The notes beneath the pieces were generated by a model that had not been told where the DNA came from, ran no database searches, and saw only the letters and a program-made list of their open reading frames with translations. Source: GCA-003244245 sp050700355 (GTDB lineage Bacteria; Actinomycetota; Actinomycetes; Mycobacteriales; Pseudonocardiaceae). From it: a stretch of DNA of 64,000 bases. Of this stretch, positions 52,267 through 60,836 are shown piece by piece. The DNA lies in assembly GCA_050700355.1 (NCBI GenBank), contig JBOHHE010000057.1, forward strand, positions 1 through 64,000. Direction: 5' to 3'. How positions within the stretch are numbered: the first letter of the stretch is position 1; each line of letters starts with the position of its first letter. The position numbers were made by a program, and so were the translations under genes.

Positions 52267-52363
52267 CCGACCACGGTACCGATCACCTACACTCCCGAGG
52301 AGATCACCTCCGAAAGTCTGGGCCCATACAGGATGGTCTGCACAAGACCTCGCCAGGAGTGCC

Positions 52364-53350
52364 ATGCCTCGGGTCATCAAATGGATCGGCAAGAACGCCG
52401 ACGGCGTGATCGCGCTTGTGCTGGCCGCGTGTGTCGCCATCCTCGGCTTGACCGAGGTAGTCGGGGGAACCGATGTCGTCGGGGACACTGCAATCAGCAG
52501 TGCGGTGCTGTTCGTCCTCGCTGTGCTCGCCACGACTCTGCTGCGCGACCGGGTCCGCTCCGGGGTGGTCGAGCGGGAGGTGGAGAAGGTGCTCGAGGTG
52601 GTCCATCAGCTCGATGCGAAGATCACTAGTACCAAGACGGCGCTGGATGCCGCCGCGAACGTGCGCGTGCTCGTGGGCGAGGAGGTCGGTCAGGCGCACG
52701 CTGATGCGCATCGGCAAACCGATACGTGGATGTTCAAGGGTGGCACCGGCACCTTCGTCCGGGCGGTCACCCTCCCCCAGTGCATCGCGCAAGCACGTCG
52801 AGACGGGCGCCCGCTGACCGTCCGGCTGGAGATTCTGGATCCGACCAATGAGAGCGCGTGTGAGCACTACGCGGTGTTCCGCCGGTCGCTGTCGGACCGG
52901 CCGGACGGCACCGGCGAGATATGGACGCCCGATCGGACCCGCAAGGAGGCTCTCGCCACCGTCCTGGCCGCCTGCTGGCACCGGCAGCGGTATCGGCTGC
53001 TCACTGTCGAGGTTGGCCTATCGTCGACCATCACCACGTTCCGGTGGGACCTGTCCTCCCGGTCCCTGATCATCACTCAGCAGGACCCCAGGGAGCCCGC
53101 CCTGCTGATCAAGCGCGGCTGGGTCTATTACGACCGGTACGCCACCGAACTGCTGACCAGCCTCGAGCAATCCACTCGGCTGCCGATCGAGCAAGCCGCG
53201 AAGACTGTTCCGCTGAGCGACGAACCCTCGGTGGAGGAGGTCGAGCGGCTCTTCCTCGCCTTGAACCTGCCACTGCCCACGTCATTCGACGAACGCGCCA
53301 TCAATGACATCATCGGTAAGGCCATCCAGGCCAAGAACCCCTATGAGTGA
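52364..53350 (+). CDS. Two-TM protein with unknown soluble domain, first gene of a three-gene set
   Basis: The 328-residue protein has two N-terminal membrane helices (about 13-33, VIALVLAACVAILGLTEVVG, and 43-62, ISSAVLFVLAVLATTLL) followed by a short coiled coil (VVEREVEKVLEVVHQLDAKI). The soluble part has WMFKGGTGTFVRAVTLPQCI, LTVRLEILDPTNESACEHYA, LTVEVGLSSTITTFRWDLSS and LIKRGWVYYDRYATEL. The pattern of a phospholipase-D-like core without an obvious HKD motif comes to mind, but I cannot confirm this. It overlaps the next gene (GTGA). A role as a membrane sensor or effector in a defence-type island is an inference from context. Confidence 0.65.
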   Translation: MPRVIKWIGKNADGVIALVLAACVAILGLTEVVGGTDVVGDTAISSAVLFVLAVLATTLLRDRVRSGVVEREVEKVLEVVHQLDAKITSTKTALDAAANVRVLVGEEVGQAHADAHRQTDTWMFKGGTGTFVRAVTLPQCIAQARRDGRPLTVRLEILDPTNESACEHYAVFRRSLSDRPDGTGEIWTPDRTRKEALATVLAACWHRQRYRLLTVEVGLSSTITTFRWDLSSRSLIITQQDPREPALLIKRGWVYYDRYATELLTSLEQSTRLPIEQAAKTVPLSDEPSVEEVERLFLALNLPLPTSFDERAINDIIGKAIQAKNPYE

Positions 53351-54012
53351 GCATGAACTACCCGGACATCCTGCGTGAGATCGAGCAGCGCACCGCAAGC
53401 ACACAGCTGCCTGCCAGGGTGATTTCCGTGATGACGGAGGTGGCGGCGGGCCGCAGACCAATGGCCGCGATCCGGCATCCGCTCGGCTTCGTCTGCCTCC
53501 AGGTGCAACGACGCGGCGCGTACGGCGTCTGTGTGCACCTGTGGACCGAGTGGCTGCCGGATTCGGAGCTCACCACCTCGCCGATGCACTCGCACAGCTG
53601 GGATCTGCTCAGTTACGTCCTCTACGGCGAGATCGGTAATCAGCTCGTGCGCGTCACCGATGCCCCGACCGCCCCCACCCACCGATTGTTCGAGGTGCTC
53701 AGTGACGGCGACATGGATGAGATCCGTCCCACCGATCGCCTGGTGCGTTGCGAGCCCGGGCCGGTGCAATCGATCGCGGCGGGTGAGGTGTACCGCCTCG
53801 CCGCAGGCGAATTCCACCTGACGATCGTGCCCGGCGCAGCAGAGACAGCGACCGTCGTACTCGGCCACGCCCGGACCGACCTGGTCGACCTGTCGCTGGG
53901 CGCACCGGGCACGCGGCGCCATCAGGTGTTCCGGCGACGGTGCACCGAACCTGAGACGGCGCACGCGGCCGGGCTGATCGCGCGCCGCCTGACAGATAAC
54001 ATGACGGGATAG
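53347..54012 (+). CDS. Cupin-like protein, second gene of the three-gene set
   Basis: The 221-residue protein looks like a single-domain cupin: the first metal motif is approximated by TTSPMHSHSWDLLSYVLYGE and the second by VYRLAAGEFHLTIVPGAAET. The H-x-H spacing and a Glu/Gln are close to but not identical with textbook cupins. Substrate and reaction cannot be read. The GTG at 53347 overlaps the upstream stop, and ATG 53353 is an alternative. It is followed 19 bases later by an inositol-monophosphatase-like gene. The grouping suggests a shared pathway, possibly around a small phosphorylated metabolite or nucleotide. Confidence 0.6.
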   Translation: MSMNYPDILREIEQRTASTQLPARVISVMTEVAAGRRPMAAIRHPLGFVCLQVQRRGAYGVCVHLWTEWLPDSELTTSPMHSHSWDLLSYVLYGEIGNQLVRVTDAPTAPTHRLFEVLSDGDMDEIRPTDRLVRCEPGPVQSIAAGEVYRLAAGEFHLTIVPGAAETATVVLGHARTDLVDLSLGAPGTRRHQVFRRRCTEPETAHAAGLIARRLTDNMTG

Positions 54013-54031
54013 GCCCTGAGGAGGGGTTGAT

Positions 54032-54928
54032 ATGGACGTGGTGCCCAGGCTGGCGGCGGCCGCACTTGATCCGGAGCTCAACCTGGCCCAGCGGGTGGCC
54101 GTGGGTGCCGCCCAAGCGGCCGGCGCCCTGGTGAGCAGCCGCGCTCAGGGTGAGCTCGGGCTCCGCGGCAAGGGGCCCGCCGGGGATGTGGTGACAGACC
54201 TCGACATCTCGGCCGAACGCTTGATCATCAGCCGTATTCAGACCGCCTTTCCTGAGCACCGCATCATCTCGGAAGAGGCAGGTGTACTCGGCGCCGAGGG
54301 CAGTGGCTGGACCTGGCTGGTCGATCCGTTGGACGGCACCAACAATCTGGCGGTCGCACTGCCCACCTACGTGATCGGCATCGCGCTGTGCCATGATCGG
54401 ATTCCGGTCCTGGGCGTCGTGCACGATCCGGTCACCGGGGGAACCTGGCAAGCGGCCCGCGGCGCCGGCGCGCACGGGCCGGACCAGCGTGTGCTGTGCG
54501 CGCCGTTTCGCACCCATCCGGCCGGTCCCCTGCTGGCCTGGACCCAGGGTTACTCCGTGACCAGGGACGACGCAACCGCGGGCGCGCTGAAGATCGTCAT
54601 GGAGTCGGCCGCGCGACGGGTCTTCCAGCTGTGGACCCCACTGCTGTCCCTGGTGATGCTGGCCCGAGGGGACATCGACGGCATGATCGGATATCACGCG
54701 GAAGAGATCGACCTGCCTGCCGGCGCACTGATCGCAGCCGAGGCGGGGGTGGCCCTGTTCAACCTCAACGGTGCCCCCTTCGACGAACGGATCGGCAGGC
54801 CCCAGGTGGACCGTAGCTTCATCGCCTGTCGCCCTGAGCACCTCGAATCCCTGCTGGCATTGGTGCACACCGCAGAGCGGGTCGTCCCGGAGGTCAAGGA
54901 ACTGATGGCCCTGCTGCCGTCCGGCTAA
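54032..54928 (+). CDS. Inositol-monophosphatase family protein, third gene of the three-gene set
   Basis: The 298-residue protein has the Li+-sensitive phosphatase fold: GDVVTDLDISAERLIISRIQ, HRIISEEAGVLGAE, the metal site VDPLDGTNNLAVALPTYVI, and the second site EIDLPAGALIAAEAGVALFN where the canonical W-D is replaced by EIDLPAG. The family hydrolyses inositol phosphates, fructose bisphosphate or 3'-phosphoadenosine phosphates. The first metal motif is intact. A GAGGAGG site precedes ATG 54032. Together with the two genes before it and the STAND gene 64 bases after it, it forms a same-strand island. Confidence 0.8.
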   Translation: MDVVPRLAAAALDPELNLAQRVAVGAAQAAGALVSSRAQGELGLRGKGPAGDVVTDLDISAERLIISRIQTAFPEHRIISEEAGVLGAEGSGWTWLVDPLDGTNNLAVALPTYVIGIALCHDRIPVLGVVHDPVTGGTWQAARGAGAHGPDQRVLCAPFRTHPAGPLLAWTQGYSVTRDDATAGALKIVMESAARRVFQLWTPLLSLVMLARGDIDGMIGYHAEEIDLPAGALIAAEAGVALFNLNGAPFDERIGRPQVDRSFIACRPEHLESLLALVHTAERVVPEVKELMALLPSG

Positions 54929-54992
54929 GCCCTGCTGCCGCCCTACCACGCCCCTGCTACCGCCCTGCTACGCACAATGTCATATTGACACC

Positions 54993-57900
54993 ATGCGGCG
55001 GCGCACCGAGAACACGAATCGCCCCATCGACTTTTTCATCAGCTACTCCCCCGCCGATGAACGGTGGGCCACCTGGATCGCCTGGGAGCTCGAGGCCGTC
55101 GGTTACTCGACGATGCTGCAGGCATGGGACTTCGTGCCCGGCACCAATTTCATCGACTTCATGGATCGCGGCGTCAGCGAGGCCGCTGTCGTTGTTTCGG
55201 TGCTCTCCCGCAACTACCTCGCCTCCCGATACGGACGGCTGGAATGGCAGGCCGCCCTACGTGCCGACCCGGACGATGCCAACCGCCTGGTGACGATCCG
55301 GATCGAGGACTGTCCGCTGGAGGGTCTGCTCTCCATGATCACTTACGTGGACCTGGTGAGGATCAGCGATCCGAAGGCGGCTCGGGCCGCGCTACTCGGT
55401 CGGATGCGCGAAGCGCTCGACGGCCGGGCGAAACCCGCCAGCGGGCCCGGCTATCCGTCCGACCGGATCGGCAGGCAGGCACAGCCGGTGGACGAGCCGG
55501 TGGTCACCGGCCAAGTCACCCGCAGGCGGAACCCGGTCACCGCGCCCGCCTATCCCCCCGCAGCACCGGCCGGAGACCCCACCCAGTCGGCAGTGACCGC
55601 GCTGCACGTCCCCGGGCCCCGGTTCGGTCGCGGCCTGATCCAGCCGGGTCAGGCAAGGACTCCGGAGGAACTGCAAGCTCGGATCTACGGGGAGCTGACC
55701 CGGGCCACCGGGGATGGGGCGCCCGCGCCTGACCTCCTCATCATCACCGGCGACCTCACCGAGACCGGCAGTCGCCGCGAGTTCACAGCGGCAACGGAGT
55801 TCCTGACCGGTCTGCGAGTGCTCCTCGGCCTGGAACCGAACCGCCTTGTCGTGGTCCCCGGCCCGCGGGACATCACCGGTCCGGCCTGCCGGGCCTACTT
55901 CGCCAGCTGTGAAGCCGACGACGTGACGCCCAAACCTCCTTACTGGCCCAAGTGGCGACATTTCACCACGCTGTTCGAAGAGCTTTACCAGGGCTTGGAC
56001 GAGCTGGTTTTCGACAGCCAGCAGCCGTGGACGCTGTTCACTGTTCCCGAGCTGCGCGTGGTCGTCGCGGGGCTCAATTCGACCATCAACGACAGTCACC
56101 GGGAGGACGATCACTACGGCTGGATCGGCGAGACACAGGCCGCCTGGTTCGCCCAGCGGCTGCGATCGTTCGAGCAATCGGCGTGGTTGCGGATCGGTGT
56201 GCTGCGCCACACTCCGGCTGACGCCAACCCCGGCGTCAGGCCAGATCCAGCGCTGTTGCGGGACACCGCGACGTTGGACGCGCTGCTGGGCCGTCGGCTC
56301 AACCTCCTGCTGCATGGCACGCTCGGCACCCGGCAGCGCGCCGCCGAGGGCGAACTGCCGCTGATTTCACCGGCCGGGCCGGACAGCTGCCAGCTCCTCC
56401 AGATCACCGCCCAGGGGCTGGTCCGGATACCCTTCGGAGCAGGCCGTGAGGTACTGACCTGCCAGTGGCACGCGGTCGGCGGCACCTTCGCGGCCGGTGC
56501 TTCGGATTCCTCGGACGACCGCCCCGATTCCGGAGAAATCGAGCCGGTCGAGGACGAGACACCGCCGGATCCGACGCGCCTGTTGCTGGACCGGATCACC
56601 GAGGTGTGCCAGACGCGGTACGACAACCCGAAGATCCGGTTCGTCGTCGGTGCGTTGCCGTATCTGATGGTCAGCCATCGCGAGGACGGATTCGTCCGGC
56701 AGCTGCGGGTGGCGGCGCACGTCGGCGAGCTGACCACCGCCGACGTCGAGCGGTTCTTCGATCAGATCCACGCGGCAGAGCCGGACACCGTCTCCGAGCT
56801 GGTCTACCAGGGGCCGCCGGTGGGCCAGGCATTGCGGATCGAGGCGCTGCGTCGTGGCATCCGGGTGCGCAGCTTCATCGAGTTCCAGGGCCTGCTGGAT
56901 CTCCGCGAGTTCGTCGCCGGGCAGACCGCGCGGTTGCGCGTGGACACCCTCTACCCACCCGAGGGGTACGTGCCCCAACGATTCCGCGAGCTCACCGGCA
57001 CCGATCGAACCGTGCGCCGCAACCTGGTCGAGGAACTGCTCACCCTGCTGGCCACCGACGAGGGACGGTTCGTCCTGCTGATGGGCGACTTCGGGCGAGG
57101 CAAGACCTTCGCGCTGCACGAGCTGGCCCGGCGGCTGCCGACCGAGCTGCCGCACCTGATCCCCATCCTGTTGGAGCTGCGCTCGCTGGAGAAGACCCAT
57201 TCGGTGGAGGCGATGGTGGCCGCGCACCTGGCCAACCACGGCGAAGAGCTGATCGATCTCAAGGCCTTCACCTACATGCTGCGGGAAGGCCGGATCGTGC
57301 TGCTCTTCGACGGTTTCGACGAGCTGGCCACCCGGGTGACCTACGACCGGGCGGCCGATCACCTGGATCTGATCCTGCGGGCGGTCGAAGGCAAAGCGAA
57401 AGTTCTCATCTCCAGCCGGTCGCAGCATTTCAGGACCGACACCCAAGTACTCACCGCGCTGGGCGAGCGGGTGGGACTACTCACCCAGCGCCGCGTGCTG
57501 AGCATCGAGGACTTCACCCCCGACCAGATCCGCCGGTATCTGGACAACCGCTACGGCGGGGACACCGACGCCACCGAAGATCGGTTGCGGCTGCTCAGCG
57601 GCGCCCACGGCTTGCTCGGGCTCTCCCAGAATCCGCGCATGCTCAGCTTCATCGCCGATCTGGACGAGAGCCGACTACGGGCAGTCGCGGAGTCCGGGCA
57701 TGTCATCAGTGCTGCCTCGCTGTACGAGGAGATCCTCAGCGCCTGGCTGAGTTACGAGGAGCGGCGGACCGGAGACACCCACGGAGCTGCCGCCGGGCTC
57801 ACCGTGGGCGAACTCTGGCAGGCGGTGACCGCACTGGCCATCCGGCTGTGGGAGTCCAATGAGCAATACCTGGAGCCGACCGACCTCGCCGAGGTCGCCG

Positions 57901-60749
57901 AGACGCTCAGTGCACTGTCGGAGCACCAGCTCACCCCCCACCAGACCCTCCATGCCGTTGGCGCGGGCAGCCTGCTGGTGCGCACCGAGGACGGCCAGCT
58001 GGGTCTGATCCACGGTTCGGTGGTGGAGTGGCTGGTCGCCAAGGCGATCGCCGAGGAACTGGCAGGCGGTGCGACCACTGTCGCGATGCTGTCCCGGCGG
58101 CCGCTCTCCCAATTGAGCGTGGACTTCCTCTGTGACCTCGCCGATACCCGCTCCTGTCAGCTCTGGCTGCGCAGGGTACTCGCCGACGCCCACGCCGATG
58201 AAGTGGCAAGACGCAACGCCATCAAGATCAGCACTCGGCTGCGCTCGATGGTCCGAACCGACCTGCGAGCAGCGGTCCTGCGTGGTGAGGACCTCTCCCA
58301 CCGGGAACTGGCCGACGCCGACCTCACCGGCGCTGATCTCACCGATGCCAGACTGGTCGGCACGGACCTGAGCCGAGCGGTGCTGCGGGACGCGGTGCTG
58401 GCCGGGGCCCGGCTCGATGAGGCGAAGCTGGTCGGAGCGGATCTGACCGGGGCCGACTTCACCCGGGCCCGACTGGCTCGAGCCGACCTGCGTGATGTGG
58501 TGGTGACGGGCAGTCGCTGGCGGGGCGCCGCGCTGCTCGACGTCTCGGCCCGTCAGGAGTTCTTCGACGCCCCGGAACTGCATGGTGCGGCCATTGCACC
58601 GGGTCAACCGGTCGAAGCGGAGTTCGCGCCCGCCGCGATCGGCGTGTCCTACGGATTCGACGTCGGCAGGCTCCCAGCGCCGGTCGACTACAGCACCGAC
58701 GGACACACCCTTGCCATCGGCAACGACGACGGCGGGGTGCTGATCTGTGACGCGGTCTCCGGGCGCCCGCTGCGCACACTGCATGGCCATCGTGGGCGGG
58801 TATACGCGGTGGCCTACGGACCCGGCGACTCGGTGCTGGTCACCGGGGCGAGCGACGGCACGATCTGCCTGTGGGATCCGGTGACGGGGGCTCGACGTCA
58901 CCGCATCGAGGGTTGCCGCGACTGGGTGTGGCCGGTGACGATCAGCTCGGCTGAGTCCGGCTCTTCGGGAACACTGCTCGCGGCTGGTGAGCACAGTGGC
59001 GAGGTCCGGCTCTTCGACGTCGCGACCGGCGCGGTGCGTCACGTTCTGCCCGGTCACACCGCGCCCGTGTGGACCGCTCGGTTCTCCCCTGACGGCACTA
59101 CGCTGGCGACCGGCGACGATGCCGGGATCGTCCGGCTGTGGGACACCGCGACCGGTACGTTGCGCACCGCGTTGGCGGATCACCACGGCTCGGTGTACCG
59201 GCTGGTGTTCAGCCCGGACTCCGCACAGCTTGCCACCGCCGATCATGGCGGCACTGTCCGGCTCTATGACGTGGGCAACGCTGGGAACGCCGCAAGCGCT
59301 GTGCCGCGCCTCGAGTTGACCGAGCACCACGCCTCCGTCTACGCCCTGGACTTCCACCCCGACGGCGGCCTGCTGGCCAGCGGCGACACCCGCGGTGGAG
59401 TCCAGCTGTGGGATCTGCCCAGCGGGCAAGGCACGCCATTGCTCAGTCCTGGCAGCGGCGCCATTTACTGGGTCACCTTCTCCCCTGGCGGTGAGCTACT
59501 CGCGATCGGTGGAAACACCGGAATCGTCGGGGTGTGGGATGTCGCGAGCCGCCGGCTGCGGCACGAACTGACCGGGCACAAGGGGTCGGCTTGGCCAATA
59601 GCGTTCCGCCCGGACGGCAGCCAGTTGGCCACCAGCAGCAATGACTGGACCACCCGACTGTGGGATCCGCGCAGCGGACAATGCCTGCATGTGCTGCGCG
59701 GTCACGGACGGCGGATCACCTCGGTGCACTTCAATACCGCCGGGTCCCTGCTCGCGACCAGCGGCAACGACGGGGTGGTACGGCTGTGGGATCCTCGGAC
59801 CGGGCATCTGCGCCGCACGCTGACCGGCATCGCCGACCGATTGATCGCCGCGTTCTTCGACCCGGCGAGCTCCTTGATCGCCACCCCGAGCAACGACGGT
59901 GACGTGCACCTCTGGAACGCCGAGTCCGGCGTCTACGAGCGCGCGTTGGACGTCGGCACCGATTACGTGTGGGCGACCGCCTTCAGCCCGGACGGAGACA
60001 TCCTGGCCACCGCGAACGACAACGACACGGTCCGGCTGTGGTACCGCACGACCGGGCGGGCGGTGCGCACCTTCGCCGAGCATCGGGGCCGAGTGCGCTC
60101 GATCGCGTTCAGTCCCTCCGGAGACCATCTGGCCACGGGCTGTGATGACGCGGTGGTGCGGTTGTGGCACGTCGACACCGGCGTCTGCCGTCGCACGCTT
60201 CGTCGCCATACCGGTCGGGTGTACGCGGTGGTGTTCACCCCGGACGGCTCCCAGCTGGTGAGCGCGAGCCACGACGGCACGGCGTGCATCTGGGACTGCG
60301 AGTCCGGCGAGGTGCTGCACACGCTCACCGGGCACACCGGCAGGCTCTGGGCCGCCGCCCTGGATCCAACCGGCGCGATGATCGCCACGGCAGGTGATGA
60401 CCTGGGTGTGCGGCTCTGGGACGCCCGCACCGGCAGGCATCTGCACACCCTGCAAGCCCACACCCGGAGGGTCTGGTCGGTCGCCTTCAGCCCGGACAGC
60501 ACCCAGCTCGCCAGTGCCGGCGACGACGGCGCCGTACATGTCTGGGACCTGGAGACCGCGCAGGTGCGGGTCACGCTGCTCGGGCTGGCGCAGGGCTGGG
60601 CCGCGCTCGCACCAGACGGCAACTACAAGCTTCAGGGCAACGTGGCAGGCGAATTCTGGCACGTGATCGGCACCTGCCGCTTCGAACCGGGCGATGTGAA
60701 CACCTACCTGCCCGCTGTACGCCAGCTTCCGCTGGGCACCGAGTTCTGA
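54993..60749 (+). CDS. TIR - degenerate phosphoesterase - NACHT - pentapeptide - WD40 STAND protein
   Basis: The 1918-residue protein has, in order: a TIR domain (about 12-140; DFFISYSPADERW, candidate NADase Glu84 in GRLEWQAAL); a calcineurin-type phosphoesterase fold (about 200-480) whose motifs are degraded (LHVPGPRFG, ITGDLTE, VVPGPRD, LLLHGTLG); an alpha/beta restriction-endonuclease-like linker domain (about 530-650; RFVVGALPYLMVSHRED, RGIRVRSFIEFQGLLDLREF); a NACHT/STAND ATPase (Walker A GDFGRGKT at 698-705, Walker B LLFDGFDEL around 771-779); a pentapeptide-repeat block (about 1090-1180; ADLTGADLTDARL type); about 15 WD40 repeats (about 1220-1870); and a cap ending PDGNYKLQGNVAGEFW. 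WD40 and pentapeptide parts probably sense a trigger, the STAND ATPase oligomerises and the TIR acts on NAD. It appears leaderless, with CATATT six bases upstream. Confidence 0.85.
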   Translation: MRRRTENTNRPIDFFISYSPADERWATWIAWELEAVGYSTMLQAWDFVPGTNFIDFMDRGVSEAAVVVSVLSRNYLASRYGRLEWQAALRADPDDANRLVTIRIEDCPLEGLLSMITYVDLVRISDPKAARAALLGRMREALDGRAKPASGPGYPSDRIGRQAQPVDEPVVTGQVTRRRNPVTAPAYPPAAPAGDPTQSAVTALHVPGPRFGRGLIQPGQARTPEELQARIYGELTRATGDGAPAPDLLIITGDLTETGSRREFTAATEFLTGLRVLLGLEPNRLVVVPGPRDITGPACRAYFASCEADDVTPKPPYWPKWRHFTTLFEELYQGLDELVFDSQQPWTLFTVPELRVVVAGLNSTINDSHREDDHYGWIGETQAAWFAQRLRSFEQSAWLRIGVLRHTPADANPGVRPDPALLRDTATLDALLGRRLNLLLHGTLGTRQRAAEGELPLISPAGPDSCQLLQITAQGLVRIPFGAGREVLTCQWHAVGGTFAAGASDSSDDRPDSGEIEPVEDETPPDPTRLLLDRITEVCQTRYDNPKIRFVVGALPYLMVSHREDGFVRQLRVAAHVGELTTADVERFFDQIHAAEPDTVSELVYQGPPVGQALRIEALRRGIRVRSFIEFQGLLDLREFVAGQTARLRVDTLYPPEGYVPQRFRELTGTDRTVRRNLVEELLTLLATDEGRFVLLMGDFGRGKTFALHELARRLPTELPHLIPILLELRSLEKTHSVEAMVAAHLANHGEELIDLKAFTYMLREGRIVLLFDGFDELATRVTYDRAADHLDLILRAVEGKAKVLISSRSQHFRTDTQVLTALGERVGLLTQRRVLSIEDFTPDQIRRYLDNRYGGDTDATEDRLRLLSGAHGLLGLSQNPRMLSFIADLDESRLRAVAESGHVISAASLYEEILSAWLSYEERRTGDTHGAAAGLTVGELWQAVTALAIRLWESNEQYLEPTDLAEVAETLSALSEHQLTPHQTLHAVGAGSLLVRTEDGQLGLIHGSVVEWLVAKAIAEELAGGATTVAMLSRRPLSQLSVDFLCDLADTRSCQLWLRRVLADAHADEVARRNAIKISTRLRSMVRTDLRAAVLRGEDLSHRELADADLTGADLTDARLVGTDLSRAVLRDAVLAGARLDEAKLVGADLTGADFTRARLARADLRDVVVTGSRWRGAALLDVSARQEFFDAPELHGAAIAPGQPVEAEFAPAAIGVSYGFDVGRLPAPVDYSTDGHTLAIGNDDGGVLICDAVSGRPLRTLHGHRGRVYAVAYGPGDSVLVTGASDGTICLWDPVTGARRHRIEGCRDWVWPVTISSAESGSSGTLLAAGEHSGEVRLFDVATGAVRHVLPGHTAPVWTARFSPDGTTLATGDDAGIVRLWDTATGTLRTALADHHGSVYRLVFSPDSAQLATADHGGTVRLYDVGNAGNAASAVPRLELTEHHASVYALDFHPDGGLLASGDTRGGVQLWDLPSGQGTPLLSPGSGAIYWVTFSPGGELLAIGGNTGIVGVWDVASRRLRHELTGHKGSAWPIAFRPDGSQLATSSNDWTTRLWDPRSGQCLHVLRGHGRRITSVHFNTAGSLLATSGNDGVVRLWDPRTGHLRRTLTGIADRLIAAFFDPASSLIATPSNDGDVHLWNAESGVYERALDVGTDYVWATAFSPDGDILATANDNDTVRLWYRTTGRAVRTFAEHRGRVRSIAFSPSGDHLATGCDDAVVRLWHVDTGVCRRTLRRHTGRVYAVVFTPDGSQLVSASHDGTACIWDCESGEVLHTLTGHTGRLWAAALDPTGAMIATAGDDLGVRLWDARTGRHLHTLQAHTRRVWSVAFSPDSTQLASAGDDGAVHVWDLETAQVRVTLLGLAQGWAALAPDGNYKLQGNVAGEFWHVIGTCRFEPGDVNTYLPAVRQLPLGTEF

Positions 60750-60836
60750 GCCCTCCAGCGCCGGGACCGTGCATGAGCGCGGGATATCGCGTGTACGAGC
60801 GCCGGACACGCCGTGCAGGGGTGTCGGACACGTGGA

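Noticed and set aside
56465..57862. 465-residue frame inside the STAND gene
   Set aside because: It is a second frame of the same strand with an Arg/Gly/Ala-rich product; the STAND frame carries all motifs.
57675..59429. 584-residue minus-strand frame opposite the pentapeptide/WD40 region
   Set aside because: It is the mirror of a repetitive, biased coding sequence and shows no domain of its own.
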